From positions 2,294,001-2,358,000 of the forward strand of contig OX337242.1 in assembly GCA_946965045.2 (NCBI GenBank): a stretch of DNA of 64,000 bases, in the 5' to 3' direction. Position numbers and translations under genes: made by a program. Shown one piece after another: positions 9,999 to 19,532 of this stretch. This stretch comes from Epithemia pelagica. Its lineage: Eukaryota > Bacillariophyta > Bacillariophyceae > Surirellales > Surirellaceae. Below the pieces are notes generated by a model. The model had not been told where the DNA came from and made no database searches. It saw nothing but the letters and a program-made list of their open reading frames with translations. The first letter of the stretch is position 1; each line of letters begins with the position of its first letter.

Positions 9999-11144
9999 CT
10001 ACCTAGCTATAGGTAGGACTCGAGAGTGCCACAACAGGGTTGGCACAGGACGACGCGTTTGCGATGATTCTTGGCGCTGCTGCTGGTCGGTGTCTTCCTC
10101 TTTTGGCGAGGATTGCCACTCCAACCGAAAGTTTGTGTCAGGATGATTGTGGTGGTGATGGGTGTCATCCAAGCTCCCATTGTGGACTTTCTCGACATCT
10201 CGGTCCAGTGCACCCACTACCACCGCATGTGTTGTTGGAGAGGACCAGAAGCTTGTTGTCGTCGTCATTTGGAGTGGTACGGTTGTTGTAGGGTTATCGT
10301 GTTGTGGCGGTTTGTCGAACCTGTCATTCTGGTACGCTCCGTCTCGGGCGACTTCGTGGAACCATGGCGGCATGACTTTTTCCTTCGTCTTCTTGTCGTC
10401 GTTGTCCATGGAGGAAAGAATGGAGGACTTCCATAAACCATGTGGTTCGGTACAACTTCTAGAAGAAGGAGTTCTTTGGAGTGCAGCAGCAATCCGTGGT
10501 GGTGGCATTCGTCGCACGTGATGTTCCTGGTCCATACTGTTCGTAGTAGTTGTTGTCTCTTGTTCCTCCTCGTCCCACACTCGTCCGACTGCATCGTCGT
10601 CCTGGGTTGTCCTCCGGGTGGCGACCGTATCGTCGTCGTCCTCCGGTTTGGTTTCGACCGTTTTGGTTGTGGTTTCTCCTTCTTCTTTGGAGAAGGACAC
10701 GTAGACAATGTTGGTCCACTGCCACGTCCAAATCAACAAGACGACGGACAAGCACAAGAGGATGACCGCCGTCACGAGGCCTACACTCAAGAGATGGGCA
10801 TTCGTAAAAGTGTTGTTGTGGTTGCTGTTGTGGTTGTTGGAGCTTGTGGCGGTTGTGGTTGGTACTGGATTGGGTGCCTGGGTTCGGCTGTTGTGGTTTG
10901 GCCCCGAACCTGTCGCTGCTGCAGCCAGGGTGGCTCCTCCTTCTTGAGTCTCCTCATCATCACCACCGACAACAACCGTCGAATGGCTGCTGGGAACATG
11001 CCACTCCTTCGGGTCATCCTGAAATACGTTGGTGGTGGTGGCAGAGGTATGGGCGACCACCCTTGTGTTCCATGGCAGACTCCAGTAGAACCACAAGTAG
11101 TAGTAGTAAACGGCGGCGGTTTGCATGCTCCAGAGATGCTTCAT
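9999..11144 (-). CDS. Signal-anchored membrane protein with LW-x-S tail motifs, 381 aa
   Basis: The function is not recognised. I place the start at the ATG at 11144 because it puts a hydrophobic leader (AAVYYYYLWFYWSLPW) at the N terminus; an open frame continues 77 codons further upstream but would bury it. A Thr/Asn/His-rich presumed luminal segment follows, then one membrane helix (LLSVGLVTAVILLCLSVVLL). The acidic cytoplasmic tail has spaced aromatic motifs: LWKS, FWSS, LEWQS and a C-terminal LWHSRVLPIAR. Layout and motif match the larger protein at 2774-4648 on the same strand about 5 kb away, suggesting paralogues. It diverges from the Nudix gene at 11641 across about 500 bp. Confidence 0.6.
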   Translation of the reverse strand: MKHLWSMQTAAVYYYYLWFYWSLPWNTRVVAHTSATTTNVFQDDPKEWHVPSSHSTVVVGGDDEETQEGGATLAAAATGSGPNHNSRTQAPNPVPTTTATSSNNHNSNHNNTFTNAHLLSVGLVTAVILLCLSVVLLIWTWQWTNIVYVSFSKEEGETTTKTVETKPEDDDDTVATRRTTQDDDAVGRVWDEEEQETTTTTNSMDQEHHVRRMPPPRIAAALQRTPSSRSCTEPHGLWKSSILSSMDNDDKKTKEKVMPPWFHEVARDGAYQNDRFDKPPQHDNPTTTVPLQMTTTTSFWSSPTTHAVVVGALDRDVEKVHNGSLDDTHHHHNHPDTNFRLEWQSSPKEEDTDQQQRQESSQTRRPVPTLLWHSRVLPIAR

Positions 11145-11640
11145 GTTGTTGCTGCTGCTGCAGGTGTTTCCGCAGGAATGCCAGAGCCGCACACCTTTGT
11201 TGTTGGTCCCTGTGTGGGTCTCTCGCCCCTTGTCTGTTTTGTGAGAGACGCAAGAGGCAGCACATTCTCTAAAAGATGCCGTCGCATTCCAGGAAGAATC
11301 GTTGCGTCGTGTTCCCCTCACATCATCATTGGCAGCCAGGGTTTGTTCTGTCACGAGAGATTGAGACACCGTCAAGATTCAGCCTGCGCGTATAAGGGCT
11401 TAAGAAATCCATGCACGTGCTAATCTTAGAGGCTTCATTCTTTAGACGCGTGCACTATACTGGCCACATCGGATTGCTTTGCGCATCTTGGTATCACGAC
11501 GCAAATTTTGGATTGGGTTGGATCTTTTTTCTCTTCTCATCATGGGGAATACCCGGAATGGGAATCTTCATCTCTCTTTTGCTTGCTCCGTACATTCTGG
11601 ACTTGACATTTGACGGTTCTGGGATATAATCTTCTTTGTC
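11145..11640. promoter_or_regulatory. Divergent intergenic region between two secreted-protein genes
   Basis: About 500 bp separate the divergent starts at 11144 and 11641. No specific element is identified; the assignment as a shared promoter is positional only. Confidence 0.3.
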
Positions 11641-12618
11641 ATGGATCGAATGATTTCAGAACTCGGTAGTGGTCGTCGTCGTTGCCTACGGCACATCATG
11701 AGGTGTCTCTTCCTGTTGCTGTTGTTGGTCGTGGTTCGTGGTTGTGACACAGCCCTCAAAACAGTCGTCGTCGTCCCTCCTTCCTCTTCCACTCCTCCAT
11801 CGGTCCCCTGGGGACTTGCTCCTGGCATGATTCTGTATGATCACGTGCGGGGTGGCCACCAACCACCACCACAACAAGAAAGCAACACTACGTTGTCCAC
11901 TACTGGTCCATCACCACCACAAACTCCAGCAGTACTAGAAGGTCACGACGACCAACCACCACAAGTGCTCCCTCGTATTCTTGGAGAAGAAATTCTCCAC
12001 AATCATTGGAGAAAATTGATCAATCGTCGCGTGCAACTTCCAACCACCACGCAACAGCAGATTGTTAATTTTGAACTCGTCTCGCAAGGAGATCACGGGG
12101 GGACTGTCTGCGATCAAGCCGTCCTGGTCTTTGTTTGGAATCAATCCACTCAAACGGCCGTCTTGATTCGAGAATACATGCCTTCGGTCCATGCCTTTCA
12201 ATTGGGTTTGGTGGCCGGCATGGTGGAACAAAAGCATGGTGTAGCTCCTAGTACCAACGACCCGTAAGCCGCCGCCGCCGTGGCTGCCCGAGACGAATTG
12301 GAAGAAGAAGCTCGTTTGGTGGGTGGCACGTGGATTGGTTTGTGTGCACCGACTGTGGTGGACAAGTACATGACCACACGTGTTACAGCCTACCTTGTGT
12401 TGAATCCGGAACCCGTGGCCAATCTAGACGAGGCCAAACCACGCGATGCGACCGAAGAGGGAGGCATGTTGCACGTGGTGCCCAATGTCACCGTGTCCCA
12501 ATTGAAGCGGGGGTTGGTCCAAGGACACTTTACCAGTTTGGCCGGATGGGCCATTCAATTGGCCTTGTCCAAACTGCAGGAACTGGGACTCGTCATGGTC
12601 GAGGACGACGAAAAATAG
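11641..12618 (+). pseudogene. Nudix hydrolase, copy A: full 5' end but in-frame stop
   Basis: The frame opens at ATG 11641 with a hydrophobic signal (CLFLLLLLVVV, residues 22-32), so the product would be secretory. A Nudix fold follows: VFVWNQSTQTAVLIREY resembles the first strands, and GLVAGMVEQ precedes the Nudix helix ARDELEEEARLV. The closest general resemblance is to ADP-sugar pyrophosphatases. Codon 209 is TAA (12265-12267) where copies B-E read GAA. The stop falls just before the catalytic helix, so translation would yield a dead 208-aa fragment. This is the only copy with the signal peptide, because the tandem unit begins at 11871, inside this gene. The remaining frame continues cleanly to 12618. 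Confidence 0.85.
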
Positions 12619-12630
12619 AACCAAGCAACG

Positions 12631-13361
12631 AGAGACATGCACTGGATACGACAATTCAGCAGCCATGCAACGCGAGGATCCCATGGTTACTGCGCACGCG
12701 CAATGTCGGAGGCAGGTCCGAGAAAACAGAAGCCATTTCACCAAACGTACTTCTGGACCCACGTTTCTGGTCTGCAGTTTGCAATCAATGGACATACAAA
12801 TAGCATAAAGACAATGGGGTTTTCATTATGGCTTGCTACTACGGACGACACAAGTCATAGCTCATAACGAAAACCAATCACACAAGTCTGAACTATATTA
12901 TCCAGGCGACGAGGCAACTGCAAGATCCAAATGATGATGGAGAGCACTTTTTTTCCGTCGGCGACAACAAATAGAGAACGAGAAACAGCATGTCGCACAT
13001 GCACCGGATATAATAAGTACAATCCAGCAGCCGAGCAACGCGAGCATCCCATGGTGACAGCGCAAGTCGGAGGCAGGTCCGGGAAACCATTTCCCCAAAC
13101 ACGAACCGGAACCACGTTTGTCTGCAGTTTCCAATCAATCTACCAGAGACATGCGCAGGGACAGTGTCCTGTGGGATAAACAGGTACAAATGGCTCCAAG
13201 AGACATTGTGGCTGTCATTATGGCTAGGGCAAATACGGACGACAAAAGTACTACCTAGCCCGAAACGAAAACCAATCACACAAGTCTGAACCATATCATC
13301 AAAGCAACGATGCCAATGCAAGATCCCCGGAAGCTGATAGAGAGCACTTCCTTCAGTCGGA
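12631..13361 (+). repeat. Old, diverged internal duplication in the Nudix-ABC spacer
   Basis: Two consecutive blocks of about 350-370 bp resemble each other: 12631-12960 and 12991-13361. Shared landmarks in the same order are catgcac[ct]ggata, cagcagcc, gc[ag]acgcgag, tcccatggt, gtcggaggcaggtccg, gtctgcagttt, cattatggct, tacggacgaca, gaaaaccaatcacacaagtctgaac and gagagcact...gtcgg. The similarity is partial, so this duplication predates the nearly identical 5.6-kb array, and every array copy carries it. No coding role is seen; it may be a duplicated regulatory or untranslated region. Confidence 0.75.
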
Positions 13362-13819
13362 TTGAAAGTCATCGATTCACCATTGCGGGGAGACAAGTTT
13401 TATCTGCACATGGATATCCCTTTCGACAACACCGGGCGTTGTCGGAGGATACAGAAAATGTGGAAAGACAACTTTTTGGCATGCCGCCGGGCGCGATTGG
13501 ATAGTCGCGCTTCGTCATGGGTCGTGGTCTTGTTTCGTTTTGGTCGGTCGCGAGTGAGACCCGAACACTGCAGAGGTCACGGCACTCTCCATGCGACATG
13601 AAAGTTTGTCACAGTAATCGACCCATTACTGACGTGTGAAGATTGGATTGGCTTATTGCAGTCGCCGTACTGTCCATTTGAAGTCGCTCCAAGATATGCG
13701 CGCGAGAAGATCTTAGAATGCAAAATCGTGACTACTCGAATCCAGCATACAGCGTTTCGTATTTTGTTTCGTTTGCTCTCAAAATTTCGAGGAGGAGGAG
13801 GGCGCCCCATTTCTGTCGT

Positions 13820-13828
13820 TTTATAAAT
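13820..13828 (+). promoter_or_regulatory. TATA-like element upstream of ABC gene
   Basis: The sequence tttataaat lies about 62 bp before the transporter ATG at 13890. The same element recurs in copies B, C and D (offsets +5643, +23078, +28721). It is absent from copy E, which ends before it. Assignment is by motif and position only. Confidence 0.35.
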
Positions 13829-13889
13829 CTGAGACGGTGAGCTTTTGGAAGGAGGGTAAGAGGTCTGACTTGACAGTTCAAGCTCGACC

Positions 13890-16800
13890 ATGAGTGAGGA
13901 GAGCTACTGTGAAAAAGATTGGGGCTTGGACTACAAATGCGATTATCCATTGCCCCGAAGTGCTTACAACCGGAGTGGTCCTGTATGCAATTCTCTTGCT
14001 CAGTATCTTTATGATCCAGCGAATTGTGACCCCGGATGGTGGTGTGGATGCTCCAGCACTATCGCTTCAGAGTGTGTGCCCTCCAACGACCGAAGCTTCA
14101 CCAAGTGGGGAGGACACTTCACGACAACGGACAGTGGAGGAAACGAGATCGTTTTGTATGGTCAGTTTAACGAGGGAGAAGGTGAATGTCCCTTGTCGTA
14201 CTACTGCCCAGGAAAAAGCAAGATTGATACCTGTGTGGATCTTTGTCCCCCCAAGTTTTACTGCCCGGATCCCGGCCAGGCCTTGGATTGCAGGGAAGAC
14301 TATTACTGCCCGATTGGAAGTTTTGAAGGAAAGAAATGCATCAATATGGAAACATGTGGTTCCACTGGACTTCGCCGCTTTGAAGTTGGTCCTGCCGTGT
14401 CTGTTATGATTTTCATTCTCATCGTGTCAGTTGCCTATCTCTTTCTCGGGCGATATCTGGTCGTACGCAATGCGCGCCGTCGTAAGGAGGCCATGATGAT
14501 TAAGCGCCAAATGACTGAAAGCGGAAAGCAGGTTGGTGGTGATGATGATGATGACGATGACCAAGAGGGCGAAGAACAGGCCAAAGAAGTTGAAGAGGGC
14601 GAAGAGATCGAAAGCCCTGCTCCGAAAAAGGAGAGGCGCCGCTCCACGTTATCGTCTCCCGATATGACGATTGACATCGAGTGTGAACGTCTCCGTTTGA
14701 CCATCCCCAAAGTGGGTACCATCATGCGTGGAGTCTCAGGGAAATTGGAACACGGGAAGTTGACTGCTATTATGGGACCCTCTGGTGCTGGTGAGTCCGC
14801 TTTGCATATTTCATCATGCAAATTGTTTTGTTGAAGCCCTAACTTTATCGTTCTTGCGTCAAGGTAAAACAACGTTCCTGTCTCTCATGTCGGGAAAAGT
14901 AGATCGCACGGGAGGAAAACTTCGTATTAACGGAGAGGAAGACGACCTCAGTGGTTTTAGGCGACTGATTGGCTTCGTTCCTCAAGAAGACATTGTAAGT
15001 CTCTTTTTTCGATAGAGTGGCTTCTTTTCATCGTTCCTCTGACAAAAGTGTTGTTTACGCTTCTCAATAGATGCTTCGTGAACTTACTGTTGAAGAGAAC
15101 ATTTACCACAGTGCCATGATGCGTCTTCCTGTTGAATGGAGCCATGAGAAGAAGAAGGAGCGTGTCGAAGAAATTCTTGAATCCCTGGAAATCGACCATG
15201 TGCGAGATACTGTAGTGGGTGATGAAAAGAAACGAGGAATCAGTGGAGGACAGCGAAAGCGTGTAAATATTGGCATGGAGTAAGTTTGTGAGAGTTTTGT
15301 TGGTAGGTCAGCCGTATACACCTTTTCCTTATTGCTCCCTGTTGTTGGTGATAACAGAATGGTGGTGCAGCCCAGTTTGCTTTGTTTGGACGAGTAAGTA
15401 CATATCAGGCCTGATTCAACTTTTCTGGCTATTTTTGTAAGATCAACCTTACCTCCTCATTCTTGCAGACCGACGAGTGGTCTTGACTCCACAACATCCT
15501 TCACGGTAGTGAACTCTTTGAAAGATATGGCAAGATCTGGTGCCAATGTTATCACAGTTCTCCATCAGCCCAAGTATGAGGTATGTTGCCACTGGGACAA
15601 CATTTTGCAACAGACCATTATGCTCTTACCATTCACAATGCATTCAGGTGTTTCAACTGTTCGACAATGTTCTGCTTTTGGGGCAGGGTGGTATGACCGT
15701 CTACTATGGGCCAACTTCTGGCATGGAGGATTACTTTGCGAAGCGTGGTTTCCTTTGTCCATCATTTTCGAATCCTGCTGATTTCTACATGGATGTCCTC
15801 TCCGGCATTATCCCGCATCCTGACAATGCGGACTGGCACAAAGAAGACCTTTTTGAAGAGTGGATGTGCGCCGACGAAAACCCAAACAAGGTGTCTCGTG
15901 AAGAGGCGAAGTCGACTATTGACGAGATTCGTAACGAAGACGCGGAAATAAACCTAAAGAACGAGGAAACTGACCGTCAAGAAGGCCGCTTTTTCATTGG
16001 ACGATTTTGTGCATTCTTGTGCAATGAGTTCAGTATGGTTTTTAAGCACATTTGGAGCAACGTCCGTCCTGACAAAACTGGTCGCAAGACTCCTGGAGCT
16101 TTATCACAAACCTATCTTTTGTTCATCCGTGCGAGTAGACAACGTCTTCGTTCTCCATTCGCCACGATTTTGAACATTTTTCTCATGTTGATAGCCGGTT
16201 CGGTTGTTACACTTTCGGCTGGTGAGGACATCAATTTCTACGCTGGTATTCCTAAGAACGTTCAGGAGGGCAACACCGGCCAAGAAGCTTACTTGCAGCA
16301 GAATGTTCAGCCAGTTGATATTGTTCCTGTTACCATGCTCACCGTTTATTTCTTTCTGCTGATGATTTCATGTCTTTCCGTGAATGTCTACGGCCCGGAA
16401 CGTACGGTATTCTTCCGAGATACGGCTGTGGGTCAGAGCGTGTTTTCGTACTGGGTTGCGAAAACCACTGATACCTTGATTTGGCTACCTATTTATACCT
16501 GCGCGTTTGTACTTTTGGGATATCATGGAGAGGCATGGTTGATTCAACCTTTGCGGAGCTACTGGGTTTTCCTCTTTCTCGATATTGTGGGATTCTACAG
16601 TTTTGGTATGCTTGCAAGTCTCTTGGTTGGACCCTCCAGTGCTGCTTTGCTTGCTCTCGTCTTTGGTGTTGTTGTTGTGCTCCAATTCTCATGTACTGTC
16701 TCTGCGTACGGAGACGCAGACTCAGGCCGTCAAACCTTTACGAATTTTTGGTTTGTTTTCTGGAGCACTCAAGGTCTGGCTTCGAAAGAATACGATCAGT

Positions 16801-17114
16801 ACACCTATGCCTTCAACGTGACTCGTTTGAATGACGAGACACCTGATAGGTACAACAATGAATTAGGTATCGGTATACAGACAGTTGGTGGTACGTTTGA
16901 AAATCAATTCGAGAACTCGTAAGGGATTCTTCTATGCATATGTGGATTCTAACGACACTATTTGCTGTTAATTTCTTCAGCCGGAGTTGGCAAGGGTTTT
17001 GACCTAGATTCAAGCTACCCGAGAAATGCTGCCTTATGTGCCTTGACCGCATTTGCCTGGTATATCATTGTTCTTTGGACACTGAAGACAAAGGATCACA
17101 GGAAGCATCGTTAG
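13890..17114 (+). CDS. ABCG-family half transporter, copy A, 921 aa, seven exons
   Basis: Exons by splice signals and frame: 13890-14790, 14864-14994, 15071-15279, 15358-15393, 15469-15580, 15648-16890, 16981-17114. The N terminus is a Cys-rich domain (about 1-165, repeated YYCP/FYCP motifs) followed by a membrane helix (168-190) and an acidic linker with an Asp run. The nucleotide-binding domain has Walker A GPSGAGKT (296-303), signature SGGQ (402-405), Walker B LLCLDE (421-426) and switch His 458 in VLHQP. A C-terminal membrane domain of about six helices follows. The order NBD then TMD and the Cys-rich N terminus match plant ABCG24/28-like half transporters, which dimerise to export lipids or other hydrophobic compounds; the substrate here is unknown. 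There is no N-terminal signal, so an upstream exon is possible. Copy A alone has Tyr at 189 and Ser in FYSFG; the others have Phe and Gly. Confidence 0.93.
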
Positions 17115-17513
17115 GAATGCGAATTCCAAGGAGATATTGAAAGTATTCAAGTAAATGTTGCATGTTGAGAGTTGCCATTGAATGATCGATTGATTGATCA
17201 TTGAAAATCAAAAAAAGAAAGTTGTGTGTCAGGTTGAAAAAGTGAGAGAGCAGTAAATATAACATGTTTTAGGAAATTGGCCTTCATGTCTACTCAGTTG
17301 TGAGTCAGTAGTAGGAAATTGGCCTTAAACTTGGTTCGTTTCCCGCTCTCTCCTAGCAGGAAGATCTCCTTAAAAAAGGAATAGCACGAAAGTATGCGGA
17401 CAACTTTTCAAGTCTTCATTGGTTCCATGATGTCTTGTTCCGTCGTGGCATCGCAAGAAGTTTTCTGTTTGTCGAACGATCGGTGAGAATTTCCATTTAG
17501 TTCGGCACAATTC
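17115..17513 (+). other. Transporter 3' region and unit end
   Basis: No gene. The stretch follows the transporter stop and ends at the unit junction. It has an AT-rich imperfect inverted repeat (tgatcgattgattgatca, 17181-17198) and a direct repeat taggaaattggcctt at about 17270 and 17314. It recurs in copies B, C and D. The transcript end and poly(A) signal probably lie here. Confidence 0.4.
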
Positions 17514-18261
17514 ACAACAAGAAAGCAACACTACGTTGTCCACTACTGGTCCATCACCACCACAAACTCCAGCAGTACTAGAAGGTCACGACGACCAACC
17601 ACCACAAGTGCTCCCTCGTATTCTTGGAGAAGAAATTCTCCACAATCATTGGAGAAAATTGATCAATCGTCGCGTGCAACTTCCAACCACCACGCAACAG
17701 CAGATTGTTAATTTTGAACTCGTCTCGCAAGGAGATCACGGGGGGACTATCTGCGATCAAGCCGTCCTGGTCTTTGTTTGGAATCAATCCACTCAAACGG
17801 CCGTCTTGATTCGAGAATACATGCCTTCGGTCCATGCCTTTCAATTGGGTTTGGTGGCCGGCATGGTGGAACAAAAGCATGGTGTAGCTCCTAGTACCAA
17901 CGACCCGGAAGCCGCCGCCGCCGTGGCTGCCCGAGACGAATTGGAAGAAGAAGCTCGTTTGGTGGGTGGCACGTGGATTGGTTTGTGTGCACCGACTGTG
18001 GTGGACAAGTACATGACCACACGTGTTACAGCCTACCTTGTGTTGAATCCGGAACCCGTGGCCAATCTAGACGAGGCCAAACCACGCGATGCGACCGAAG
18101 AGGGAGGCATGTTGCACGTGGTGCCCAATGTCACCGTGTCCCAATTGAAGCGGGGGTTGGTCCAAGGACACTTTACCAGTTTGGCCGGATGGGCCATTCA
18201 ATTGGCCTTGTCCAAACTGCAGGAACTGGGACTCGTCATGGTCGAGGACGACGAAAAATAG
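17514..18261 (+). pseudogene. Nudix hydrolase, copy B: 5'-truncated
   Basis: The frame runs open from the unit start to the TAG at 18259-18261 and includes an uninterrupted Nudix region with GAA where copy A has TAA. It lacks the start codon and signal peptide. In-frame sequence upstream of the junction has no ATG before a TGA at 17428-17430, and the first in-frame ATG lies well inside the fold (the Met of the REYMPS segment). It could be expressed only from a non-ATG codon or by splicing to a new first exon. The site that is Val in A, C and D is Ile here (GGTICDQ). Confidence 0.8.
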
Positions 18262-19532
18262 AACCAAGCAACGAGAGACATGCACTGGATACGACAATTC
18301 AGCAGCCATGCAACGCGAGGATCCCATGGTTACTGCGCACGCGCAATGTCGGAGGCAGGTCCGAGAAAACAGAAGCCATTTCACCAAACGTACTTCTGGA
18401 CCCACGTTTCTGGTCTGCAGTTTGCAATCAATGGACATACAAATAGCATAAAGACAATGGGGTTTTCATTATGGCTTGCTACTACGGACGACACAAGTCA
18501 TAGCTCATAACGAAAACCAATCACACAAGCCTGAACTATATTATCCAGGCGACGAGGCAACTGCAAGATCCAAATGATGATGGAGAGCACTTTTTTTCCG
18601 TCGGCGACAACAAATAGAGAACGAGAAACAGCATGTCGCACATGCACCGGATATAATAAGTACAATCCAGCAGCCGAGCAACGCGAGCATCCCATGGTGA
18701 CAGCGCAAGTCGGAGGCAGGTCCGGGAAACCATTTCCCCAAACACGAACCGGAACCACGTTTGTCTGCAGTTTCCAATCAATCTACCAGAGACATGCGCA
18801 GGGACAGTGTCCTGTGGGATAAACAGGTACAAATGGCTCCAAGAGACATTGTGGCTGTCATTATGGCTAGGGCAAATACGGACGACAAAAGTACTACCTA
18901 GCCCGAAACGAAAACCAATCACACAAGTCTGAACCATATCATCAAAGCAACGATGCCAATGCAAGATCCCCGGAAGCTGATAGAGAGCACTTCCTTCAGT
19001 CGGATTGAAAGTCATCGATTCACCATTGCGGGGAGACAAGTTTTATCTGCACATGGATATCCCTTTCGACAACACCGGGCGTTGTCGGAGGATACAGAAA
19101 ATGTGGAAAGACAACTTTTTGGCATGCCGCCGGGCGCGATTGGATAGTCGCGCTTCGTCATGGGTCGTGGTCTTGTTTCGTTTTGGTCGGTCGCGAGTGA
19201 GACCCGAACACTGCAGAGGTCACGGCACTCTCCATGCGACATGAAAGTTTGTCACAGTAATCGACCCATTACTGACGTGTGAAGATTGGATTGGCTTATT
19301 GCAGTCGCCGTACTGTCCATTTGAAGTCGCTCCAAGATATGCGCGCGAGAAGATCTTAGAATGCAAAATCGTGACTACTCGAATCCAGCATACAGCGTTT
19401 CGTATTTTGTTTCGTTTGCTCTCAAAATTTCGAGGAGGAGGAGGGCGCCCCATTTCTGTCGTTTTATAAATCTGAGACGGTGAGCTTTTGGAAGGAGGGT
19501 AAGAGGTCTGACTTGACAGTTCAAGCTCGACC

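Larger units (their letters stand above)
11871..17513 (+). repeat. Tandem unit copy A (5,643 bp)
   Basis: This is the first copy of the head-to-tail unit. Its left edge is where the similarity to the copy B start (17514) ends: the bases before acaacaagaaagc differ (Nudix coding sequence here, spacer sequence there), apart from one shared c. It contains the 3' part of the Nudix gene, the spacer and the whole ABC transporter gene. By eye it differs from copy B at about a dozen positions. Confidence 0.95.

Noticed and set aside
10440-11423. 327-codon plus-strand frame opposite the membrane protein gene
   Set aside because: It is Cys/Trp/Val-rich antisense to a gene with signal peptide, membrane helix and low-complexity tail. 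The composition is that of an antisense shadow.
12280-12618. Separate small gene after the Nudix stop in copy A
   Set aside because: It is the continuation of the same Nudix frame, begins without ATG, and is contiguous with the upstream part in copies B, D and E.
12893-13396. 167-codon minus-strand frame conserved in all array copies
   Set aside because: Its conservation is explained by the recent duplication of the whole unit, and it spans the old spacer duplication; no protein features.
17427-17484. Short ATG frame near the unit end as a new first exon for the Nudix copy
   Set aside because: It is out of frame, ends at a TGA, and the only GT...AG pair nearby would leave an intron of about 18 nt.
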